Source of the DNA: Antedon bifida
Lineage: Eukaryota; Echinodermata; Crinoidea; Comatulida; Antedonidae
DNA length: 64,000 nucleotides
NCBI GenBank assembly: GCA_963402885.1
Contig: OY727103.1
Coordinates: forward strand, 436,501 to 500,500
Direction: 5' to 3'
The notes under the pieces were generated by a model. It was not told the DNA's origin and ran no database searches. It saw only the letters and a program-made list of their open reading frames with translations. The translations under genes were made by a program, and so were the position numbers. Numbering within the stretch: position 1 is the first letter of the stretch; every line of letters starts with the position of its first letter. This document shows positions 13,901-25,900 of the stretch, in pieces.

Positions 13901-16900
13901 TGTCGTTGGATTCTGGGTTTAATCCACTTTTGATGAGAAAGTGTAAATAATGGATTGGATGAGGGATAGTGCTTTTTGGTCAGATAGCGAAAGCAGCCAT
14001 TTTGAATTGGAATCTGATTTTGATATTAAGGTAATGTTAGGAGATAAGAATGTCTTATACACCTAATAACTGTACAATACGCCTACACATTCATATTGCT
14101 TACATGATGTGGTGTACAGTTAATAATATACAGTTTAATTTGCTTCTATGGGTTAGATCATTCAATGAACCAGTACTACATTTTATACAAGATATCCCGG
14201 AAAAATATTTCAAAACTTATTAGGTAATTCCCTGACATGAATAGTGTAGCGTCTTGGTTAATTGTAGGCCTATAGTAATTAATCAAAATATTAAACATAT
14301 TTTATTAATTAATAAACCAAATTTATGTTTATTTAGGTTAAAACCCTTTTGAGAAATTAATGTACAGCAATGCTCTGATAATATCTTTAACATTGATGTC
14401 CAGTATAATCTATCAATTATATGAATGTTACATTAGATGTTGTTATCACATGTTTTCAAATCATTCTTGAAAATAAATGGTTAATTTTTGTTTTGGTATT
14501 TATATCCAATCAATAAGCGAATAAAATTACATTCAATTAAAATATATTCAACCAAGTTTTCAATTTATGAGTTTCAAATTCTTATGAGGAATATGGTGAC
14601 ACATAAAGGCATACCATGGGTGCAATAATTTATATAATTGCTACCATTTACATAATTTATTAAATGATAATGCTTCGTTGAGCCAGCGTTATCGAACCAA
14701 CGTCAATAATCTCTGTAATCTATTTGGTTTCGTCGAGGGATAATAATTTCTCTACTACTCATGTTTAGAATTATGATTATTCATTTTTCAGTTCGTTATT
14801 AACAATTAAAAAGAAAGTTCATTTAATTTAAATTTTAAAACATTATATTTTAGTGTGATTTTCCATTTTGTATTAGTTTTTGTTGTATGGAATATTTATT
14901 CTAAAATAAAGTGATCAATTCAATTCAATATTGAGATCTTCAATTCTTCAATGGGAGTATTTATATAATTTGTTCAGTCCTTGAAGACATATTGTGTTGT
15001 TAATTCAGTTAATATTCCAGCGGTTGTTATTGACATTTTTAATTAAATAGAGAGAAACTTAAATTTAATATTATGTCGTTTTTATTTATTTTTTTAAAGT
15101 AGAAAGTAAACATTTTCTGAGTTACAAAAGGTTTTTTTTTAAATGTGAATTTGAAATCACAAACTATGTAGATTTGTATTTAATAAAATTAGTTGTTTAT
15201 TTTATGGTAATGTACCCAAGATCATTAAAGGCTATACTACACGTTTAAAAATCTGAATAAATGTCAAAATTAATTTATTTCGAATCAAGTACAAAGACTT
15301 AACGTCAAAAGTCATCGTCGTTTAATCAAAGATGAGTCAGATATGATAATTCTACCGATTTATAATGTTTAAATATGTACCTCATCTCAATACAAATTTA
15401 TTCATTATAATAGTATAGTATATTGTTTGAAGGTTTGCATGGCGAGCAGTTCTTTTCAGAACTAATATATGGGGTGTACCGCAAAATTTATGTGATCAAC
15501 AATAGTAGAGTTAGTACACAAGCCAGTGATAGTGTTGCTGCTTACTATACCCTTTTCACACCAAAACTCCGGAGTGATTTCCGGAGTTTTGCTTTTGGTG
15601 TGAAAGGGGTACTATACAAGAAGCCTTGCCACAACTATCTCTTATATTATTGGGGTTTTTTTTCTATGCCAAAATGATTTTGTTTCTTTGTCTTTACTTT
15701 ATTATGTTTCTTATGATATTTCCAATTACTGTACCACTTTGAAAATCAGTGCACTTGTACTGAAAGTGCCTGCAGAATAAAAAAAGAATAAATAAATAAA
15801 CCTACACTAATATAACACACACTATAATTAATATAAATAATAAATGAAAACTTGTGTGGCGCCGGTGTCCCCCGCCCATGTGAAGCTCATAGCGCTTTGT
15901 GCATTAACAAAATGCTAGTAGTACATAAGCAAATAGCGACGTCTTCATGTTGGACTATGACAAGATCTTTTGCTCAACGTTAGACTTTAAAAACACAACA
16001 CATTGATAAATCACATGATGTGTTTATTATAATACTAAGACATCTTGTAAGCTGTCAATATCAGGGATCATGTCACCTAATCCTATAGAAAACTGTTACT
16101 GGTTTATATCACTGAGATATAACAGGATTATAAATAGACAATACAGAATTTAAGGTGGAGTTTAGGAGTGGTGTTACTAATTTGTCCTTAATAACTAAGT
16201 GCTATTAATCTTTTAATAGATTTTTCATTTTCAGGTCAGGAAAAACAAAAGGGAGCTATGACTCAGTGAGTCAGTAATTCCTTCATACAATATAAAAATA
16301 TATAAATTTGAATGATTATGAAAATCACTAGTAAAGCTTCATTCAATCATAAACAACATTATCAATATTTTCGTTATCTAAATTCATGTTGTGTGTTTCA
16401 AATACTGTATTTTATCCACAAATTTTGTGGGGAAAATATATACGGAAAATACCATGTTATACACAGTATATATTTATTTTGCAGAAACATACCCTTACTC
16501 TATCCCTACCATGTCACCTTTACCTTACTTAAGCCAGAGAATAATGACTTAATAATAGCTTCTAACCTCATTCCTCCACGCTTAACTTGAATGTCATGAC
16601 TTTTATTTGTTTTTTCAGCAGACACAAGTAAATGATTTAACCACGTTTACAAGCGACTACCAGAAAGTAGCCTATGAAGTATTAACCTCTGAGAGGACGT
16701 ATATTGAAAAATTACATCTGCTGGATCAGGTAGGAATCTCAGTAACATCATCAGAATAATCATCATTATCATTGAAATCATCTGATTTACTGTATATTTA
16801 GAAATTACATCTGCTGGATCAGGTAGGAATCTCAGTAACATCATCATTAGAATAATCGTCATTATCATTGAAATCATCTGATTTACTGTATATTTAGAAA

Positions 16901-19900
16901 TTACATCTGCTGGATCAGGTAGGAATCTCAGTAACATCATCATTAGAATAATCGTCATTATCATTGAAATCATCTGATTTACTGTATATTTAGAAATTAC
17001 ATCTGCTGGATCAGGTAGGAATCTCAGTAACATAATCATTTAAATAATCATCATTATCATTGAAATCATCTGATTTATATTTAAAAATTATGAAGGATGA
17101 AAGTTTATAAATTGTATATGACATTAAAATTGCTTATTCCAAAAGAAAATATTTTAAAAATTCATATATTTTTTCAGGGAGACAATATAATTTTAAATCT
17201 TTAAGAGAGACCAGTCTTTTTGACTGATTGGGCCACCCTGGTTAAATATTGTGAATAAATAAATAAAGATTTTAAGTATGGTATGGTAGATTTGACAATA
17301 CATTTAAATTGATTCATATTTAAGTATGACAGATTAAATATGACAGATTAAACATGTTGAACTATTAAACTATAAACATCTCACTTGCTGCTTTCATTCA
17401 TAATTCCAATGCTCAATTCCATTGGATGAGTAAAGGAAAACACTGTAATATCCTGTTAATACAGCCACTCCTTATTTCAATCATAAAAGTACAATATGAG
17501 TGTCACAATTAAGGACGTTTTGATATAAATTGGGTTGAGTTTCTCTCTTTACATTGACTTTTATTAAATATGGTATAATATATATATTTATCATATTTAT
17601 ATTTACTTAATTTGGTTATCTTTCTATTTCTATACTACTTATAAACTAAAAGAAATGTGTTTTCCTTAAAGGCCAGGTGCGGGCACAAAATTTCTATTGA
17701 TCATACATTCCAATAATTATCGATCTATAGTTTCCCCTATGTTTCATAATTTTTGGGATTTTATTTGTGTTACACGAGCTTGTTGAAAATAAGCACTTTC
17801 TTATCAGTGGGGGGATAGTTCAAATTACACAGTAAAATCTATATTCTTTTGTACACAAATTTTGTAAATAGAGAGGCATTTTAAATAGCTATGAAAAATA
17901 AACGGTGTGGTAAAAAATGTTATCAGATGACTAAATATAGGTAATATAACTTGAATTTTACATTTCTGGTATTTTTATTCAACTTCTGATTTTTATTTTC
18001 ATGCTATAGCAAAAATTATCCACCATATATCTACCATCTTTTTTCACCTTCTAGGGAGTCACCAGACATGTTATTACATTAGGTTAAACTACCTAACTAC
18101 TGAAAAATAGTCTTCCTGGTTTTTATGGCAGAATTTTGCCAAATTTTGTATTTGACCATATTAAGGGAAATTCATGTTCTTTCATCTTGATTTCTGTTAC
18201 AAATATTTGATTTATGTACAATTAACCAGATATTATATTTAAAATTCATGCCTGTACCTGAGCTTTAAGCTCTGTCTACACTATCAAACTTTATGTGACA
18301 AAAAATGTGATGTGCCCAAATATGGACATGATGATGTCATATCACTACCATATTTGTGTATATCACTACCATATTTGTGTATATCACTACCATATTTGTG
18401 TATATCACTACCATATTTGTGTATATCACTACCATATTTGGGCACATCACATTCTTTTTGTCAAACTAGTTTGATAGTGTAGATGCTTAGATTAAACAAG
18501 AGAGCTGGTCTGGTATTTTACAACCATCTAATTTATCTTTGTTCATTTTTAGGTGTTTCGTCACAGAATTGAAAATGAAAATCGTGAAAAACAGTTCTTC
18601 CCGCCAGAAGTAATAAACCTGGTGTTTTCAAATATCTCCAGTATTTACAGCTTCCACAAAGAATTCCTACTGCCTCAGTTAGAAGAGAGAATGATACAAT
18701 GGTAACCAAAACAAATTAACAACTTTTTGACATTTTTATTCAAAAGAAATAAATGCATGGTCTAGTCTAGGTTGTAAACAACAATCCTGCTTAATAGTGG
18801 TACAAGAGAATAAGAATATATAAGAGCTGGAATCTAATTACAGACAAAATTCGCAGGAATAATGACAACATAGAAAAGACAATAAACAAACTTGGAGCTA
18901 GTCTAGACATGGTTGAATTTACTACAAATAAAGAAATCATTAAAACCTGTAAAAAACTTGATGAAAACTTTTGTGTTTTGACAGGGAAAGTAAACCAAGA
19001 ATCGGGGATATTATGAAATTACTGGCGCCGTTCTTACGAATGTATTCCGATTATGTCGGAAACTTTGAAAACGCAGTGAAACAACTACAAACTTGGACGT
19101 CAAAGTCGTCCAAGTTTGCAACACTTATACATGAAATTCAGGTAAGAAGGTTTTTGAGCTACATCTGGCTACAACTTATTATGGCATGTTATAGTATTGC
19201 ACATTGTTGTATAAATTTTTTTATTTATTTCATAAAACCTCCAGAAGGAGAAGCAGTCAATAAATCAATATAAACATATTTAAAATGGCAATAATAATCT
19301 GTAAATGCTATCTAAATCGTTATTAAATAATAACACACTGTCACAAATACCGTGGTCAATACGAAAATTATTTTTAAAATGCGACTTAACTTTCTTACAA
19401 TAATAAACATCAAAAATAGACTTAATAAGTGAAAAATTGTCGGTGCAAACAGAATTAATAACACAAGAAATTAGTAGGCCTATCATTAAGGTAGATTTAA
19501 GTAGAACTCATCAAGGGTACTAAATTACAATACAGTCCTCAAATTAATTTCAGGAGCACTGTACATGCATCCTTCATTTATTATCAATCACCAATAATCA
19601 TTTTTTTACCAACTTAATTGGCAATCATTCTGATTCTGATAAGAAGAGGACAGTTATACAAGGAAGTTTCAACATTAATTGTTCCAAAAACTTTTTTTTA
19701 TAAAAAGAAAAAGAGAATCGGTTTAGTTTTCGAGAGAATAATATGCGTCAGTTTTGATTAATACTTGTGTACTTTGATTTAGTTTCATAGAAAATTATGT
19801 GAATCATATATTTTTTCTGGCCAGTTGTCTGACGCAGATGACACGCAAATGTGCAATGACTTAAGTCCTTTCTTAACCCAAATAACATTATAACAGGCGT

Positions 19901-22900
19901 TGATGATTGACTGATTGACATATCCGAATGTGTCATTAACCCATTAGTGGTTGCAAGCATGTGCTTAATAAATTGATTTGGCAGCCGATATTTAATAAAA
20001 ACTGAAAGCTATTAAGAAGAAGAACTGCAGAGACATGAAGACTGGCTTAATCAGCAGATAATGTTTAATGTTGCAACCTTGAAATTAAGCTTCGTGCAGA
20101 CATGGTCAACAGAAACAGAATTTGCGGCCAATTGGCGATTGATCAGTCGTCAGTACCTATCTCTGATAACTCATGCAACAGATAACCCATATACAGCTAC
20201 TAACCAACATTTGTTTTTTTATCTTCTTTTCTCGCCCATGCGTCTAAAGAATGTGACTAATAACTTGTTTTGAGATCGCAAGCTTATTTAAATGAGTGAG
20301 TGGCCGAGCAGTTAAGACAGTGGAACCGTAATTACGTAGCCATAACATCAGCATGGTTCTGGTGGTAGAACAAGTCTTCTCGTATAATGACTAAAAACCG
20401 TAGGTCCAATGTGTACACATCTAGCTCATGTGCACTAGGACCTAGAACCTAGTACATTTTTCGAGACGAGTAGGGGGTTACCCCGGTGTACTAGTACATC
20501 ACAGCCACTGATCATAACTGGGCCCTTTGGGAGACCAATCTTTGACTGAAGAGGTCGCCTAGTATAAATAAAATATTTCAATAAATATAATACAATGTAT
20601 AATGTTGCATGCAGGGCCCCAATGAAAACCAGTTTTCAGTTTGGGCTACCCTCGGTAAAGAAATATAATAAAAATAATTATTCGTAATATTTCTTGTTTT
20701 GTCTTAAACAGGCGGATCCATTATGTCATCACCTGTCTCTACAACATCATATGTTAGAACCTGTACAGAGAGTACCACGATACCAATTGTTATTAAGAGG
20801 TCAGTGCCCTCAGTTATGTAATAATAATAATAATATCCTGGATTTATATAGCGAACTAAAGTTGTGAAACCTCTGAGCGCTGAACATTATTACCCCAGTC
20901 ATTTTTTGGATCAAACACGTATGGAAACATACTCCCATAATGCAGCTAGTAATCAGCGCAAAGTTTTGTCTTGATCTAACCGGTACCCATTTATACACCT
21001 GGGTGGAGAGAGGCATATTAGGCCTATGAATAAAAGGAGTAGACCCCACTGAAAGCTGCACAAGGTTGACATGAAACAGTTTAAGAAAGTTTAACTGGTT
21101 TAAAGAAAATATAGATTTTTAAATTTTTTTTTCAGATTACCTTAAAAAACTTCCAGAAGACTCAGAGGATAAAACAGATGCCTGTAGTAAGTGCTAGTTA
21201 TATACACTACAATTAATCAACATTATCATAAATATTAAAATGACTGATACTTAATGGTAAAAGTACACTACTTTAAGTACTTGCTTTAAATAACAATAAT
21301 GTAACCTTATACACTACAATGATTAGACCTCTAACATTATCCTAACTATTAATTAATGTTGAGTGGTAAAAGTACACTTCTTTAATGTAACCTTACATTG
21401 TCTTTTCTTAAAACAGAAGCGCTTGACTTAATCTCAGCAGCAGCCCAACATTCCAATGATTTCATGAAAAGCATGGTAAGTAATACCCTTAAGTATCCTA
21501 GTAGTTTTGACTTAAGTCAATTGTTTCCTCATAAACTAATTTATAACTGTCTACATTTTTTTTTTCAGGATAAATTTCAGAAACTTTTAAAGATTAATGA
21601 AATGATTGACGGTGAGGACATCATTGACCCCACAAGAGAGTTTTTGAAAGAAGGAAAGATCACAAAGATAGCAGCAAGAAGTGGTGACCAACAGGAACGA
21701 TATCTGTTCCTGGTAAGTGGTACTTAAGTTTGCTAGTTCGCACCATCTCTACAAACCCACAAACACGTAACAGTGAGCAAAAAGCTTGCAATGAAAACCA
21801 TACCATGGAATTAAACATGGCCTCTTGAACCATGGAGCTACAATCCATCTCACAACGAGTGACGCCGCGATGTAAACAACTAACAAATCTTTGTTGAGGT
21901 GTATAGTGCGCATGCCCAAATACCGAATGACGCACTTGTTGGAAAAGATGATTGTTCAAAGGGATTTATTTTGTTGTTACTCCTTCTAATTATAGCTCTA
22001 TGCTTGAACTAACCAATTGGTTTTAATTTCAGTTTAATGATGTCCTGTTCTGTACTCAGAATCGAAAACTAATCACAGGAGGAACGTCGAGTTACAAAGT
22101 CAAGGCTAGGTTAGACATCGATGGAATGAAGGTATTTATTTATTTATTTTATTTCAACAATATTTTATGAGGGTGGTCCATCCAGAAGCTGATCATTAGG
22201 GACCCTCACAGAAATACATCATGACAAGACATAAACATGTAACAATAAAAATTAAATTAAAATAAATATAATTTATAAAGATAAAACAAAGCACAAACAA
22301 TTTAAAATCAAAAATTAAATAAATTAAATTAGGTATGGTATCGCCCATGGGTAGCTTCTCCTTTTCATGTTTCCCTTTCTTCCGCCTAAAGTCTAAAAAA
22401 AAGTTATAAAATCTGTTTAGGATGGTCTGTTATCCTCATAAAATATTAAACAATAATAATAAGTTAATGACTTAACTTTTTTGATCCACCGACCCTCATT
22501 AGAGACAGGATATACTCCAGTTTCAATTTATAATTTCTTTTTCAAAATGCCATTATTATGGGAAAAATAAAATGTTGTATTTTTAATATGTTATACTTTT
22601 CTTCAAAAACATAAACATTATAAAACAAACTGTACAGTATAAGTATATACATATAATATATAGTACTGTATAACTTTAATAATTTAACTGTACAATATTT
22701 CTAGATTTTTGATGGAGAAAACAGCAAATATGACCATACATTTAGACTTGAGAGCAAACAAAAGACGTTGGAGTTACAAGGGAGTTCAGATGATGAGAAA
22801 GAATCATGGATGAGGGTAAGATCTCATTATACAACCTGTCATTTGGGGACCCCCTATTCAGGGAATACCCCTATTCAGGGGACAACAGTACTATTGTTTC

Positions 22901-25900
22901 AACACTATCAGACCAACACTTATTCAAAGGACACGCCTAAGTGACTCTTTATTGTGTCCTGAAGGTGTCCCCTTAATACTGTAATTAAAACTTGACCTAT
23001 TAAATAAATTTGCTTCTCATCACCAATGCGAGACAAGTTTTAACTTCTAGAAGGGATCCATGATAATAATGACTACCAATTACTGCTTTATCTATGTTCA
23101 CTTTAATATCTTTTTTCTATTTTGTATATGTTCATTCATTATTATCTGAATAAATGTTGCCAATAGCTTAACTGTATTTACAACGTGATAATATTTAATT
23201 TCAGGCAATACTCGGTGCAATACAAGAATTGTTAAGAAGAAAAGAGACATTTAAAGCGTTATCAGTCGATAAAGATGAAGTAAGTTTGATTTATTTCTTC
23301 AACAATGTAGAATTGTTCAAAATCTATTTGTTTTACAATTTTAAAATACATGATGATAATAATTTTGGTTGTGTTTATAGAGCACTTTATTTGATGTGTT
23401 TAAAAAATAATTAGTAAGAAAAAAAAAAAAGTTTTTTATTATTTTTTTTTTTTTTTCTTTAAGACGGACAGTCGGCCAGTAACTGAATCGGGTGAGGATA
23501 GTTTTCATCTTGGTTTGCGTGCGCCTCGATGGATACGTGATGACGAAGCAACTATGTGTATGCGGTGTGCCCTTGATTTTGGGCTGACACGCCGTAGACA
23601 CCATTGTAGAGCATGTGGAGTGGTAAGTCACTTACTTAGTTTTATACCAATGGAGTTAGATTGGCAGATACAGAAGGACCCATGATAACGGGACACCTTT
23701 GAAACCACAACCACAAGTGTAAAGAGGTGTCCCCTGAATAGGAGTTGGCCCTAGTGTTAAAACATATATTACCCATTGTTTAATTAACCAGAAATGCCCT
23801 CTTAATAGAGGTGTACCTTGAATAAGTGTGTCCCAAAGAGGGGTCCTACAGTAGATAGTTTGTTTTAGTGGTATTCAAATGTCTATTTAAAGTATTATTA
23901 TTTAAAATGTTTTTATTTTATAAGGTGGTATGCTCAAGATGTTCAAATCAGCAAGCTGAGCTCGCATATGACAGCAACAAACCTGGTCGAGTTTGTCGCA
24001 AATGCTATGTCAAGTTGAAAGGTATCGATGCTGAAAGTCCTTTGTCACCGGAAGAAAAGAAAGTAAGTATCTACCAAATGTCAATAAGTTCATTGTAACT
24101 GGGTGATCAAAAACATATCGCTGGATAAAAATGTGTGTGAACACAAAATGAACCACTGGACTGTCTAAAGCTCTGTTCACACTATCAAACTTTATGTGAC
24201 AAACAAATGTGATGTGCCCATATATGGACAAGATGATGTCATATCACTACCATACTTGTGCATATCACTACCATATTTTGGCACATCGAACATTTATTGT
24301 CAAACTAGTTTGATAGTGAAGACAGAGCTTAATGATAGTGAAACTATTCTGGATATAAGATAACACAACAGGGACTTGACTACAAAAAAGAGATTCCAGA
24401 TAAAACAACTAGTTTATCTAAATAAATGGCCCTAATACTATTAATATTTTCTTTTAGTTATCTTTTACGGAGGAAGACACTCTGTTTGGGTCTACAATGT
24501 TTATACAACAAAAAAGTGGATGGAACAAACTGTGGGCTGTAGCGACTGCTGAGGATCTACACTTGGTTCGCGCACCCAAGGTAAGTTCGCGCACTCAAGG
24601 TAAATTTTACAATAGAAAAAATAATTCTACCAATATTAAGATAAGTGACAACCGGTACTTTAAAAAAAAATTTATTCTGGTTTGTTAAAACAAAGACATG
24701 GCAGTACAAAACTGAATTGCGTCCAGTAACAATAACATAAAAAATATACCAAAAACAAGCAAAATTACACAAACATCCAATATAAAAATATATATATATA
24801 CAAAATGCATTCAAAAAAATAAAGAATATACAATTACAAATTTACAAACTGCGAGCAAAATTATTAATCATCCATGATCCAACAGAATATAATATTCTTG
24901 GAGTAATAAATGAATTGCTATTTTCACTAGGAGGGCACTCAGAGAGCGCAAACCTCCACCTAGGCATATGAAAGTGTAATCACATGTTCCCATAAAGCTA
25001 TGAAACCATCCTTTAAAATCATATGACAATCGGGCAATGACTTTTTGAGGAATATAGAAAGAAACACACACACCCGATTGACCTCGTAACCTCTCGCCAT
25101 TCCGGCGGATGTAATGATTGAAAATTACAAGTAAACTATGCGTGAATATGTTCGGTGCCCATTTACTCTCCTTAACATACAATTTATTTTCGTCAATTAA
25201 TTTATATTGTTATTTTCACAGGATGTCCGTGCCGTTGTATCTATTCCGTTATCATTTTATAATATATCTGACATCGATAGCGGTGACGTCATTGACAGAC
25301 CATTTGCATTTAAATTTGTTGAGAAATCTGGTAAAAATATTTACTACTTATCGACAGAATGTAAAGAACTTAAAAAGAAGTAAGTAGATATGTTTCCTTT
25401 TATTTTTCTTGAAAAAATTATCACAAATTTTTATACAAAATATCAAAAAGTGTGTTACTAATGCTTGGTCCAACTAGAGACACAAGGGATCTAACCAATC
25501 ACAAGCGATGGATTATTATGACTGTAACTTGTCATTGGTAAACTCGCTTGAGTTGTGTCTACGTTCATGCATTGCGTCATAGTGGGAACAAAGCTTTACG
25601 ACAATCTGCTGTAAAACATCTATGATTTTTAAACAATAATGAAAAATTATTCTCTTTTTAGGTGGATGGCGTATTTACAGGAGGGTATCCCAGATGACAG
25701 TGGCAGAGCATGTACGTTATAACACAAGCCTAACTTATTTCCTTCTAGGACCAAAGCAGGATTTTGGAATTAAGGTTATTAATAACTACAACTGAGATAC
25801 ACACAATGTAATCCATTGTAATTATATACACTATATATGTTTTTAAGTACAAACAATTAAACATGCAATTGATTTTAGCTTAGACTTATTTTCAGTAAGT

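Noticed and set aside
16647-17039. 130-codon minus-strand frame with a repeated peptide
   Set aside because: It is the antisense of the 96-bp tandem repeat (32 codons per unit), not a gene.
18340-18444. CRISPR-like spaced repeat
   Set aside because: Units are directly adjacent with no spacers and lie inside a eukaryotic MITE.
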